64,000 bases of DNA from Schistocerca nitens (taxonomy: Eukaryota > Arthropoda > Insecta > Orthoptera > Acrididae): NCBI RefSeq assembly GCF_023898315.1, contig NC_064616.1, forward strand, positions 532,041,102 through 532,105,101. Reading direction: 5' to 3'. Both the position numbers and the translations under genes were made by a program. Below, piece after piece: positions 10,100 to 20,480 of the stretch. How positions within the stretch are numbered: the stretch's first letter is position 1; every line of letters starts with the position of its first letter. A model generated the notes under the pieces. The model was not told where the DNA came from, searched no databases, and saw nothing but the letters and a program-made list of their open reading frames with translations.

Positions 10100-11340
10100 T
10101 TTCTCTATAGCTTACTCCTATTCCCTTCAGAATTTCGAACATCTTGCACCATTTTACATTGTCGAACGCTTTTTCTAGGTCGACAAATCCTATGAAAGTG
10201 TCTCGATTTTTCTTCAGTCTTGCATCCATTATCAGTCGCAGTGTCGTGACAGCCTTTCTGGTGCCTTTCCTTCCTTAAAGCCAAACTGATCGTCACCTAA
10301 CACATCCTCAATTTTCTTTTCCATACTTACACATATTGTTCTCGTCAGTATCTTCGATGCATGAGATGTTAATCTGATTGTCCGGTTGTTCTCACATCTA
10401 TCTGCCTTTGCTATCTTTGGAATTGTGTGCATGATATTTTTCCAAAAGTCTGATGGTACGTCGCCAGTCTCATATATTCTACTCACCTAGTTCAACAGTC
10501 GTTTGGTTGCTACTTCTCCCAATGACTTCAGAAATTCCGATGGAATATTATCTATCCCCTCAGCCTTATTTGATTTCGAGTCCTCCAAGGCCCTCTTAAA
10601 TTCTGCCTCTAATACTGGATCCCCTATGTCTTCCATGTCAACTCTCGTCTCTTCTTCTAGCACGCCATCTGACACGTCTTCCCTCTAATAGAGACCTTCA
10701 ATGTATTCTTCCCATCTATCCGCTCTCTCCTTTGCGTTCAGCAGTGGAATTCCCACTGCACTCTTAATGATGCCACCGTTGCTTTTAATTTGCTCGAATG
10801 TTGTTTCCACTTTTCTATATGCTGAATCTGTCTTACCGACGATCATTTCATTTTCAATTTCTTCGCATTTTTCCTGCAGCCATTTTGCCTTAGCTTCCCT
10901 GCATTTCCTATTTATTTCATTCGTAAGTGACTTGTATTTCTGTATTCCTGAATTTCCCTGAACATTTTTATACTTCCTTCTTTCATCGAACAGATGAAGT
11001 ATTTCCTCTGTTACCCATGGCTTCTTTGTTTTTACCTTCCTTGTTCCTATGTTTATCATTCCAACATCTGTGACTGCTGTTTTTAGAGATGTCCACAATT
11101 CTTCACTTGAACTTCCTACTCTGGTATTCACGACCGCAGTATCCACAGCCTTCGCGATCTTCAAACGCGTCTCATCATTCCTCAGAGCTTTGGTATCCCA
11201 TTTAATCTCCGACTGGTTCTTTCGGACGGCTCTCTTAAACTTAAGCCTGCTCTTCATCATTACTAAATTGTGATCTGAGTCTATATCGGCTCCTGGGTAC
11301 ACTCTACAATCTAATATCTGATTTGCGGCGATCTTTTGCA
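10100..11340 (-). pseudogene. RTE-clade LINE fragment (endonuclease end to early RT)
   Basis: The minus strand encodes, in order, the endonuclease C-terminus (SDHNLVMMKSRLKFK), a Lys-rich linker with KPWVTEEILHLFDERRKYK, then WEEYIEGLY and the first reverse transcriptase segments (GDVPSDFWKN, CENNRTIRLTSHASKILTR, DDQFGFKEG). These match the RTE LINE copies at 50.4 and 54.3 kb but are more diverged, with His or Asn replacing common residues. Both ends are truncated: the element lacks the N-terminal endonuclease and everything after the early RT. At least three frame changes or stops occur. Confidence 0.85.
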
Positions 11341-11804
11341 TGCACATACATTTGCGCAGATATCTGTGCAGACAAATCGTAACGTGTGGACCGGCCTTTC
11401 CTTGTAAGCGCCAACACACTAAATAAATGCTTTCGTGATTTCTCTAAGGTAACTTCCACTGTGTCTCAACAGCTGAAATTTGCATGTGGGTTTAAGTGAC
11501 GTCAACTACAAGTGGCAGAAATCAAGGCAAATTTCGACATGACAAGTCTGATTATTCTTGATTCGGTCTGACCTGGGGAGAGTACCGGGTGATCAAAAGG
11601 TCAGTATAAATTTGAAAACTGAATGAATCACGGAATAATGTAGATAGTGAGGTACAAATTAACACACATGCTTGGAATGACATGGGGTTTTATTCGAACC
11701 AAAAAAACACAAAAGTTCAAAAAATGTCCGACAGATGGCGCTTCATCTGATCAGAATAGCAATAATTAGCATAACAAATTAAGACAAAGCAAAGATGATA
11801 TTCT

Positions 11805-13125
11805 TTACAGGAAATGCTCAATATGTCCACCATCATTCCTAAACAATAGCTGTAGTCGAGAAATAATGTTGTGAACAGCACTGTAAAGCATGTCCGGAGT
11901 TATGGTGAGGCACTGGCGTCGGATGTTGTCTTTCAGCATCCCTTGAGATGTCGGTCGATCACGGTACACTTGCGACTTCAGGTAACCCCAAAGCCAATAA
12001 TCGCACGGACTGAGGTCTGGGGACCTGGGAGGCCAAGCATGACGAAAGTGGCGGCTGAGCACACTATCATCGCCAAACGACGCGCGCAAGAGATCTTTCA
12101 CGCGTCTAGCAGTATGGGGTGGAGCGCCATCCTGCATATACATCGTACGTTCCAGCAGGTGTTTATCAGCCAGGCTAGGGATGATGCGATTCTGTAACAT
12201 ATCGGCGTACCTCTCACCCGTCACGATAGCAGTTACAAAACCAGAATCACGCATTTCCTCGAAGAAAAGAGGCCCGATAACGGTAGATGTGGTAAATCCA
12301 ATCCATACCGTGACTTTCTTATCGTGCAATGGCGTTTCCACGACAGTTCTAGGATTTACGGTAGCCCAAATTCTGCAGTTGTGGGCATTGACAGACCCTC
12401 GGAGCGTGAAATGAACTTCGTCGTTCCACAACACGTTACTCAACCAATCGTCATCTTCCGCCATATTTTGAAACGTCCACACCGCAAATGCCCTCCGCTT
12501 CACTAAATCGCCACCTAACAGTTTATGATGCCGATGGATTTTGTACGGATAGCATCGGAGGGTACGCCTAAGTGCCAACCATACAGTAGTGTATGGAATG
12601 CCGGAGCCGGCCGAAGTGGCCGTGCGGTTAAAGGCGCTGCAGTCTGGAACCGCAAGACCGCTACGGTCGCAGGTTCGAATCCTGCCTCGGGCATGGATGT
12701 TTGTGATGTCCTTAGGTTAGTTAGGTTTAACTAGTTCTAAGTTCTAGGGGACTAATGACCTCAGCAGTTGAGTCCCATAGTGCTCAGAGCCATTTGAACC
12801 ATTTTTTTGGAATGCCAGTGCGACGTGCGACTGCACGAGCGCTGACTTCCCCGTGCATAGACGAACCCGCCACAGTCTCCATTTCTTCCTGAACTGTCTC
12901 ATCAGCATTACGCCTTGTGCTCGGTCGGCCACTACGGGGTCTATCGTCTAAACAACCCGTGGCTTCGAACTTCGAAATCATTCTCGCCACAGTTGCATTT
13001 GTCAACGGACCTTTACCCGTTCGAGTCCCCTTCCTATGGCGATAGGATCGTAACGCTGAGCTAGCACGTACCCCATTCTGATAATACAGCTTCACTAAAA
13101 GCGCCTTTTCAGGTAACGTCAACAT
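11805..13125 (-). pseudogene. Mariner-family transposase, interrupted by a SINE
   Basis: The ATG lies at 13125 and TAA at 11805. The N-terminal part (13125-12817) is helix-turn-helix-like, with KSRSGRPS-type linker residues (RPRSGRPSTRR). The catalytic part has WNDEVHF, MQDGAPPH and PRSPDLSPCDYWLWG, the three acidic blocks of the DDE/D fold. Forty-two residues lie between the second and third Asp, close to the DD41D type. The C-terminus HIEHFL is shared with other mariners in this window. Once the SINE plus one 9-base duplication is excluded, 1107 bases remain, an exact 369 codons, so the SINE appears to be the only lesion. Confidence 0.92.
12603..12807 (+). mobile_element. tRNA-derived SINE inside the mariner transposase
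   Basis: A full-length SINE with tRNA-like head and the standard body ending 'gagccatttgaaccattttt'. A target-site duplication tggaatgcc lies at 12594-12602 and 12808-12816. It splits the transposase shortly after its DNA-binding region. Confidence 0.95.
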
Positions 13126-13181
13126 GCTGCGACTGCTGGCGCATCTGATTCCCTCTCTTTTTTTTTTTTTCCTTTATTGTA

Positions 13182-14603
13182 CACTCCTGGAAATGGAAAA
13201 AAGAACACATTGACACCGGTGTGTCAGACCCACCATACTTGCTCCGGACACTGCGAGAGGGCTGTACAAGCAATGATCACACGCACGGCACAGCGGACAC
13301 ACCAGGAACCGCGGTGTTGCCCGTCGAATGGCGCTAGCTGCGCAGCATTTGTGCACCGCCGCCGTCAGTGTCAGCCAGTTTGCCGTGGCATACGGAGCTC
13401 CATCGCAGTCTTTAACACTGGTAGCATGCCGCGACAGCGTGGACGTGAACCGTATGTGCAGTTGACAGACTTTGAGCGAGGGCGTATAGTGGGCATGCGG
13501 GAGGCCGGGTGGACGTACCGCCGAATTGCTCAACACGTGGGGCGTGAGGTCTCCACAGTACATCGATGTTGTCGCCAGTGGTCGGCGGAAGGTGCACATG
13601 CCCGTCGACCTGGGACCGGACCGCAGCGACGCACGGATGCACGCCAAGACCGTAGGATCCTACGCAGTGCCGTAGGGGACCGCACCGCCACTTCCCAGCA
13701 AATTAGGGACACTGTTGCTCCTGGGGTATCGGCGAGGACCATTCGCAACCGTCTCCATGAAGCTGGGCTACGGTCCCGCACACCGTTAGGCCGTCTTCCG
13801 CTCACGCCCCAACATCGTGCAGCCCGCCTCCAGTGGTGTCGCGACAGGCGTGAATGGAGGGACGAATGGAGACGTGTCGTCTTCAGCGATGAGAGTCGCT
13901 TCTGCCTTGGTGCCAATGATGGTCGTATGCGTGTTTGGCGCCGTGCAGGTGAGCGCCACAATCAGGACTGCATACGACCGAGGCACACAGGGCCAACACC
14001 CGGCATCATGGTGTGGGGAGCGATCTCCTACACTGGCCGTACACCACTGGTGATCGTCGAGAGGACACTGAATAGTGCACGGTACATCCAAACCGTCATC
14101 GAACCCATCGTTCTACCATTCCTAGACTGGCAAGGGAACTTGCTGTTCCAACATGACAATGCACGTCCGCATGTATCCCGTGCCACCCAACGTGCTCTAG
14201 AAGGTGTAAGTCAACTACCCTGGCCAGCAAGATCTCCGGATCTGTCCCCCATTGAGCATGTTTGGGACTGGATGAAGTGTCGTCTCACGCGGTCTGCACG
14301 TCCAGCACGAACGCTGGTCCAACTGAGGCGCCAGGTGGAAATGGCATGGCAAGCCGTTCCACAGGACTACATCCAGCATCTCTACGATCGTCTCCATGGG
14401 AGAATAGCAGCCTGCATTGCTGCGAAAGGTGGATATACACTGTACTAGTGCCGACATTGTGCATGCTCTGTTGCCTGTGTCTATGTGCCTGTGGTTCTGT
14501 CAGTGTGATCATGTGATGTATCTGACCCCAGGAATGTGTCAATAAAGTTTCCCCTTCCTGGGACAATGAATTCACGGTGTTCTTATTTCAGTTTCCAGGA
14601 GTG
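13182..14603 (+). mobile_element. Complete Tc1-family transposon
   Basis: Imperfect terminal inverted repeats of about 27 bases, cactcctggaaatggaaa... at 13182 and its complement ending ...tttccaggagtg at 14603, bound a 1.42-kb element. TA is duplicated at 13180-13181 and 14604-14605. A single intact transposase frame fills most of the interior. The intact frame and small size make it the youngest-looking large insertion in the window. Confidence 0.96.
13426..14448 (+). CDS. Tc1-family transposase, intact frame
   Basis: The frame is 340 codons from ATG at 13426, the usual length for Tc1 transposases, which cut and rejoin DNA at the element's ends. Residues about 12-55 look like the first helix-turn-helix (TDFERGRIVGMREAGWTYRRI), and a second helical region follows with a degenerate Arg/Gly/Pro linker near 60-70. 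The catalytic triad is D155 (FSDESRF), D244 (QHDNARPH) and E277 (SPIEHVWD), with 32 residues between the last two rather than the classical 34. The C-terminus ends AAKGGYTLY. The frame is open upstream to 13177, but the upstream part has no conserved sequence, so I place the start at 13426. No internal stop or frameshift is seen. Confidence 0.95.
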   Translation: MPRQRGREPYVQLTDFERGRIVGMREAGWTYRRIAQHVGREVSTVHRCCRQWSAEGAHARRPGTGPQRRTDARQDRRILRSAVGDRTATSQQIRDTVAPGVSARTIRNRLHEAGLRSRTPLGRLPLTPQHRAARLQWCRDRREWRDEWRRVVFSDESRFCLGANDGRMRVWRRAGERHNQDCIRPRHTGPTPGIMVWGAISYTGRTPLVIVERTLNSARYIQTVIEPIVLPFLDWQGNLLFQHDNARPHVSRATQRALEGVSQLPWPARSPDLSPIEHVWDWMKCRLTRSARPARTLVQLRRQVEMAWQAVPQDYIQHLYDRLHGRIAACIAAKGGYTLY

Positions 14604-14941
14604 TATTTCAATTCCCCATCGGGGCAGGCTGGCAGCAGCATAGGCGCTGCTCTTCAGCCGAAAGACATAGAACAAAACAACAGAAGACATTTAAAAACAG
14701 CAAAGGAGAGAATAAAGTGAACAGAGATATAAAAAAGGGGAACATCATGGCAGACAATAGACAAAAAACGGGGTGACTGTAAAATGGAGATAAGAAATGG
14801 TTTAAAAGTAGCACACACAAAAAGCCACACACTGCGACGGTTAAAAAAACACAAGGCACAGTATGACTGGAGCATAAAGGTAGCGACGGATGGCATAGCA
14901 CATAACGTAACACTGACGGCGAACCTCAAGGCAGGACACAA

Positions 14942-16075
14942 TTAAAAGCACACCTCTTGGCGCACACGAGAAACAGCACTAAACAACACTGATGTGGCAC
15001 ACTGATGAAGAGCAATACAGAGGATCTGCCAGGCGCTAGGAGATGAGGGAGACCTGAAGAATGGAGGGAGGGGAAGAGATGGGGGAGGTGAGCGGGGGGC
15101 GCGCGGAAGAGGGCCAGGTAGGGAGGGATGTGGGAAGGAGAGAGGCAAGTATGGGGTGCAGGGTCTCAGGGGAAGGGGGGACGGAGGAAAATCCGCTCTG
15201 GGAGAAGGAGGAAAGAGGAAAAGGGGGCCCTGGGGAGAGGGGGGGGGGAACAAGGCCAGGTTATAGTTGGAAGGAAGGGTAGATGTCACGGCGAAGTTCG
15301 TCATCCGGGAGGGGGAGGCGTTGGAAATTGCCCTGATGAAGGAGATGGAGGGTGTGGAGGTGGAGAGAGGGAGGGATTCAGCGATAGAGGCGCAGCAACG
15401 GGCGGGGGGTGGAGAGGAAGGAGGAAACCAGAGGGTGGGGGGGATCAAGCCTGCGAACAATGTAAAGGTTGCGGAGATGTTGTAGGAACAGGAGGAGGTG
15501 GGGGAGGGGGATCAGTTCATACAGGAGCCGTGTGGGGGAAGGAAGGCGGATACGGAAGGCAAGGCGGAGCGCATGGCGTTCAAAGATTTGGAGGGCCGTG
15601 TAAAAGCGGGTGGGGGCGGAGATCCAGGCAACGCTGGCATAACAGAGGATAGGACGGATGAGGGATTTGTAGGTGTGAAGGATGGTAGAAGGATGCAATC
15701 CCCATGTCCGGCCAGACAGGAGTTTCAGAAGGCGGAGGCGGGAATGGGCTTTCTGCTGGATGGTCAGGAGATGAGGGGTCCAGGTGAGGTGTCGGTCAAG
15801 GGTGAGGCCAAGGTATTTCAGGGTGGGGGTGAGTTGGATAGGATGACCATAAAGGGTGAGGTAGAAATCATGGAGGCGAAAGGAGCGAGTGGTGTGGCCT
15901 ATGATGATTGCCTGGGTTTTGGAGGGGTTGAGACGGAGGAACCACTGGTTACACCAAGTGGTGAACTGGTTAAGGTGGGTTTAGAGGGTACGTTGAGACC
16001 GTTGAAGGGTAGGATAGAGAGCCAGGAAGGCGGTGTCATCAGCATACTGGAGAAGGTGGACCGGTGGGGGTGGCT
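14942..16075 (-). pseudogene. Jockey-like LINE ORF2, C-terminal fragment
   Basis: The minus strand encodes the end of a Jockey-type reverse transcriptase and the region after it, with SLIRPILCYASVAWISAP, QIFERHALRLAFRIRLP and RLLYELIPLPH (about 15400-15698). The matching segments occur at 39.5-39.75 kb on the plus strand. Upstream, at 15700-16075, the coding similarity continues in other frames with stops. The active-site part of RT is absent. Confidence 0.85.
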
Positions 16076-16383
16076 TGATTCCCTCTCTCATTACAGCTCC
16101 TTTTATACATGATTGTCATGCGTAGTCACTGACGTTTTGCTGTCCAGCACCATCTGTCGGACATTTTTTTAACTTTTGTGTTTTTTTTTTGGTTCTAATA
16201 AAACCCCATGTCATTCCATGCATGTGTGTCAATTTTTTACCTCTCTATCTACATTATTCCGTGGTTTATTAAGTTTTCAAATTTATACTGACTTTTTGAT
16301 AATCCGGTACTTGATTGAATTGGTGGTTCTTTTGTGTGTGGCCCATTATAACTTATTCATATGTTATTGTTATTATTAGGTGT

Positions 16384-18118
16384 ATGGGTTCATTTTATTT
16401 TCATTTATATTTCATTCCAGGTTAAAACATTTCCTTGCATACAACAAAGAGATGGAACCTAAAAAACTATCTGGAAGTGCTTTTGAAAACACTAAAAAAA
16501 GAAAAGGAAAGAACTGCAGTTTTCCTTACAGGAGACTTGAAAAATTGGCTGAAACCCAACAAGCAGGTGGACACACGTAACATTGCAACTGATCAAGATG
16601 AGAGTAATGCCGATTTTGAATCTGATGATGCGAAAACACATCGACATACAAATAATGACAACCAACCACAACCATTAACTTCCCATCATATAGCCCCACC
16701 AGTTCCAGAAAACAACTATGAAGAGTACGAATCTTCCACACGTAGTTCTTTAGATGAGGAAGGATCAGCAGTTGGTTGTCATGATTTACCTCCACTAGAA
16801 GAAGACTGTTCATCAGAAATAGGTGAAATAGTTTTTATTGATCCAAAAAATGGCCTAGCTATCCATTGATTACTGATAGTATTCAAATTGTGCTGGTTGA
16901 ACGTGGCCCTCAAATAGTTGACGTATCAACCTTCAAGTTTCTCGTGTCGGATGGAGATAGACGTTTAGATGCAAGTGGTTTCACAAAAAGCTCACAAATG
17001 GCGAACGTGTGCGAAGCCAATGGTTAATTTATAGCCAGTCGGAAGATTCCCTATTTTGTTTTCCCTGTCTCCTCTTTGGGAAGGATCATCGTGGAAAGTC
17101 ATCTTCATTTTCAGATTTTAATAAAGGCTTCAATGACTGAAACACTTAAACCTTCTCATTTCCAATCACGAAAACTCGTCCAGCCACAGTTTTTGTTGCA
17201 TGCAGTGGAAAAATTGCAAAACCGACTAAAACAAAAGAAAACTGTAGATAATGGAATTTAAGAAAGTATTCAGAAGGAGGTAGAGAAGTGGAGGAACATA
17301 CTGAAAGTAGTCATAGATATCATTATATTTTGTGCTCAGAATAATCTACCACTTCGAGGAACAGCAAAGAAAGAAATCACTGGCGAGTCAAGTAGTGGAG
17401 TTTTTTTTAGCACATTAGAACTAATAAGACACTGTCATCCTAAACTAGCAGAACATATGGCTCAAATAAAATGGCACTCAGTTAGTTTTCCCCTAAAGTC
17501 CAAAATGAGCTCATAACTTTAATTGGTAGAAACGCGAGGCAGAAAATCTTGAATCAAATAAAAAATGGAAAATACTTTTCGATCATCTTTGAATGCACAC
17601 CAGACAGTGCTCATATTGAGCAAATGAGCCATGGTTCAAATGGCTCTGAGCACTATGGGACTTAACATCTATGGTCATCAGTCCCCTAGAACTTAGAACT
17701 ACTTAAACCTAACTAACCTAAGGACAGCACACAACACCCAGTCATCACGAGGCAGAGAAAAATCCCTGACCCCGCCGGGAATCGAACCCGGGAACCCGGG
17801 CGTGGGAAGCGAGAACACTACCGCACGACCACGAGATGCGGACCAAATGAGCCATGTTATTAGATTTGTTGACTTGTCAGATGTGAAGTGTCAAGTTAAA
17901 GAAAGTTTCATTGACTTTATCAACACTAATGAGAAAACAGGTGAAGGCATTTCAGTGGACATTCTTAAAAAACTTAAAGAAGATAGGCTATGTATTGATA
18001 ATTGCAGAGGTCAGGGTTATGATAATGGCAGCAATATGGCTGTAAAATATATCGGTGTGCAAGCTCAGATCCTCAAACAAAATGATAGTGCTCAGTTTGT
18101 ACCCTGTGCTGCACATAG
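16384..18118 (+). pseudogene. ZMYM1-like hAT transposase, N-terminal part
   Basis: After a 3' splice-site-like tttcattccag at about 16410-16420, an ATG at 16452 opens a frame beginning MEPKKLSGSAF. It shifts frame at an A run near 16500 into a long acidic region (16500-16869). Further fragments encode FCFPCLLFGKDHRG (a TTF-type zinc-finger region), the LPLRG and SGVFFSTLELI segments, and then FVPCAAHSLNLH near 18090-18118. This order is that of ZMYM1-like (DUF4371) hAT-superfamily transposases. Several stops, a SINE (17634-17843) and truncation at about 18118 make it a pseudogene; the C-terminal dimerisation domain is missing. Confidence 0.78.
17634..17843 (-). mobile_element. SINE with a tRNA-Gly-like head
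   Basis: The reverse complement begins with 'gcatctcgtggtcgtgcgg' and has a tRNA-Gly(CCC)-like anticodon loop (ttcccac) and box B 'ggttcgattcc'. The body is shared with the other SINEs. The target-site duplication caaatgagccatg lies at 17621-17633 and 17844-17856. It is a relative of the copy at 35503-35718. Confidence 0.93.
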
Positions 18119-18405
18119 TTTAAACCTGCATCAGCGCATCAGGGATTCCATGCGACATGCATGTATCCTCGCTAACGGAGGACATTTTGAACATTTCCTG
18201 TAACAAAGTGTTTGAAGTCACGCTGGTACGTTCTGTTGCTGTGTGTTTCCATTCCATGATTAATGTGATTTGAAGAGAAGTAATAAAATGAACTCTAACA
18301 TGGAAAGTAAGCGTTTCCAGACACATGTCCACATAACATATTTTCTTTCTTTGTGTGTGAGGAATGTTTCCTGAAAGTTTGGCCGTACCTTTTTGTAACA
18401 CACTG
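18119..18405 (+). pseudogene. Mariner fragment: transposase C-terminus and 3' TIR
   Basis: The plus strand ends a transposase frame with ACILANGGHFEHFL and a stop at about 18201-18203. It then runs through about 200 bases to a terminus 'ggccgtacctttttgtaacacactg' followed by TA (18406-18407). The terminal 120 bases closely match 21048-21174. Everything upstream of the last 25-odd codons is missing; the break joins directly to the hAT-like fragment. Confidence 0.85.
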
Positions 18406-18494
18406 TATATATTATACAGGGTGTCACCTAACTTTACCGCTGGATATATTTCGTAAACCACATCAAATACTGACGAACCGATTCCACAGACCGA

Positions 18495-18710
18495 ACGTGA
18501 GGAGAGGGGCTAGTGTAATTGTTTAATAAAAACCGTACAAAAATGCACGGAAGTATGTTTCTTAACACAAACCTACGTTTTTTTAAATGGAACCACGTTA
18601 GTTTTGTTAGCACATCTGAACATATAAACAAGTACGTAATCAGTGCCGTTTGTTGCATTGTAAAATGTTAATTACATCCGGAGATATTGTAACCTAAAGT
18701 TGACGCTTGA
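18495..18710 (+). repeat. Left TIR of the DD41D mariner (inner part)
   Basis: This pairs with 20266-20480 as inverted repeats of about 215 bases with few mismatches. The outer part of the left TIR (18417-18494) has no partner on the right. The near identity of the arms suggests recent insertion or gene conversion between them. Confidence 0.93.
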
Positions 18711-18970
18711 AACCTCCGACGTTCAGTTGCGTGTTGTAACAAACACGGGCCACGGTCGGCGAGCAGCATCTACAGGGACATGTTTACGATGACGACCGTG
18801 TTTACGAGTGTGGCTGTAGTGCACTGTTGTGGTTTGGTCTAGCTGTCGCAGTGTCCGCATGTAGCGCTTGCTGCTATTGTTATTCTGCATTCGTCTCCGC
18901 ACGCAGACCAACTGTAGTACACCGTGTTACCAGACGTCTGTGATAGTGTAGTGTTGTAGGAACTGTGACC

Positions 18971-20020
18971 ATGGTGTATTCGAACTCTGAAAAGGCGGAG
19001 ATGATACTCATCTATGGCAAGTGTCGACGAAATGCAGCTGAAGCCTGCAGGGTGTATGCAGAACGGTACCCGGACAGAGAGCATCCAACGTGCCGCACAT
19101 TGCAATACATCTACTGCCAACTGTATGCAACAGGTATGGTCGTAGCACGCAAACCGGTCCGTAAGAGGCCCGTCACAGGAGAAGCGGGTGCAGTTGGTGT
19201 GTTAGCTGCTGTTGCCATGAACCCACACATGAGTACACGGGACATTGCGAGAGCCGGTGGACTGAGTCAAAGTAGTGTCATGCGCATACTGCATCGTCAC
19301 CGCTTTCACCCGTTTCATGTGTCGCTACATCAGCAATTACACGGTGATGACTTTAATCATCGAGTGCAATTCTGTCAATGTGCATTAACCGAGAATGCGT
19401 TGCAGTTCTACCTGTTTACCGATGAAGCGGGTTTCACAAACCGCGGGGCAGTGAATCTACGGAACATGCATTACTGGTCCGTGGACAATCCTCGCTGGCT
19501 CAGACAGGTAGAGCGACAGCGACCGTGGACTGTAAATGTATGGTGCGGAATCATTGGCGACCACCTCATTGGTCCTCACTTAATTGCAGGGGCCCAAACA
19601 GCTGCAACATACATCGCGTTTCTACAGAATGATCTGCCAACGTTGCTCGAAAATGTCCCACTGGAAACGCGTCGACGTATGTGGTATCAGCATGATGGTG
19701 CACCTGCACATTCCGCAATTAACACTAGGCTGACCATTGACAGGATGTTCGACGGGCGTTTCATAGGACGTGGAGGACGCATAAATTGGCCAGCCCGTTC
19801 TCCTGATCTTACACCTCTGGACTTCTTTCTGTGGGGTACGTTAAAGGAGAATGTGCACCGTGATGTGCCTATAACCCCAGAGGATATGAAACAACGTATT
19901 GTGGCAGCCTGCGGCGGCATTACACCAGATGCACTGCGGCGTGTACGACATTCATTACGCCAGAGATTGCAATTGTGTGCAGCAAATGATGGCCACCACA
20001 TTGAACATCTATTGGCCTGA
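18971..20020 (+). CDS. DD41D mariner transposase, intact frame
   Basis: I chose the ATG at 18971, which has a good context (gaccATGg); the frame is 349 codons with no stop. Residues 1-110 form the DNA-binding region, with two helix-turn-helix-like stretches (about 3-55 and 85-108, RDIARAGGLSQSSVMRIL). The catalytic residues are D151 (FTDEAGF), D242 (QHDGAPAH) and D284 (SPDLTPLDFFLWG), with 41 residues between the last two. That spacing is characteristic of the rosa/Visitor-type DD41D mariners. The C-terminus ends HHIEHLLA. The enzyme would cut at TA sites and at the element's ends. Function of this copy is not shown. Confidence 0.94.
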   Translation: MVYSNSEKAEMILIYGKCRRNAAEACRVYAERYPDREHPTCRTLQYIYCQLYATGMVVARKPVRKRPVTGEAGAVGVLAAVAMNPHMSTRDIARAGGLSQSSVMRILHRHRFHPFHVSLHQQLHGDDFNHRVQFCQCALTENALQFYLFTDEAGFTNRGAVNLRNMHYWSVDNPRWLRQVERQRPWTVNVWCGIIGDHLIGPHLIAGAQTAATYIAFLQNDLPTLLENVPLETRRRMWYQHDGAPAHSAINTRLTIDRMFDGRFIGRGGRINWPARSPDLTPLDFFLWGTLKENVHRDVPITPEDMKQRIVAACGGITPDALRRVRHSLRQRLQLCAANDGHHIEHLLA

Positions 20021-20480
20021 CATGTCGGGACACACTCTCTTCCACTCCGTAATTGAAAACGGAAACCACGTGTGTACGTGTACCTCACCCCTCATGGTAA
20101 TGTACATGTGCGTCAGTGAAAAAGACCAACAAAGAGGTGTTAGCATGTGAACGTAATGTGCTGTTCCAGTCTCTTCTGTACCTAAGGTCCATTACCGTTC
20201 CCTTTGGATCCCTACGTAATTCGGTGCTCTCCGATACACACGATCGAACAGCGGAGGAGTGGTACTCAAGCGTCAACTTTAGGTTACAATATCTCCGGAT
20301 GTAATTAACATTTTACAATGCAACAAACGGCACTGATTACGTATTTGTTTATATGTTAAGATGTGCTAACAAAACTAACGGGGTTCCATTTAAAAAAACG
20401 TAGGTTTGTGTTAAAAAACATACTTTCGTGCATTTTTTTATGGTTTGTATTAACCAATTACACTAGCCCCTCTCCTCACG

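Larger units (their letters stand above)
13159..16075 (-). mobile_element. 5'-truncated Jockey-like LINE, with a nested Tc1
   Basis: Read on the minus strand, the 3' end is a poly(A) (T run at 13159-13171) preceded by 'caataaagg', the same end as the larger LINE at 36.3-40.65 kb, including the 'ggctgaagagc' box near 14650. A target-site duplication of tgattccctctct lies at 13146-13158 and 16076-16088. The 5' part is truncated within ORF2. The Tc1 at 13182-14603 is inserted a few bases from the poly(A), so this LINE is older than that Tc1 and younger than the mariner it sits in. Confidence 0.93.
11585..16308 (-). mobile_element. Mariner-type transposon with about 160-bp TIRs, carrying nested insertions
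   Basis: The ends are inverted repeats: 11585-11742 matches the reverse complement of 16146-16308, starting ccgg(g/a)t(g/t)atcaaaa. Both ends are flanked by TA (11583-11584 and 16309-16310), the target duplication of the Tc1/mariner superfamily. The minus-strand transposase occupies the left part. A SINE (12603-12807) and a LINE (13159-16075) account for about 3.1 kb of the length, so the original element was about 1.6 kb. A decayed hAT-like gene begins just outside the right end. Confidence 0.93.
18417..20480 (+). mobile_element. DD41D mariner with long TIRs, right end truncated
   Basis: The left end begins cagggtgtcac at 18417 after TA. Bases 18495-18710 match the reverse complement of 20266-20480 almost perfectly, a TIR of about 290 bp on the left. 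The right TIR lacks its outer 78 bases, which are replaced by another mariner fragment. The interior holds one intact transposase frame. Without its right terminus this copy should not be mobile itself, but could still supply transposase. Confidence 0.93.

Noticed and set aside
13174-13961. Minus-strand frames opposite the Tc1 transposase
   Set aside because: The plus-strand frame has the full DDE triad and correct length; the minus frames have no motif.
15061-16112. Plus-strand Gly/Glu-rich frames (15128-15652, 15498-16112)
   Set aside because: They are antisense shadows of the LINE ORF2 encoded on the minus strand.
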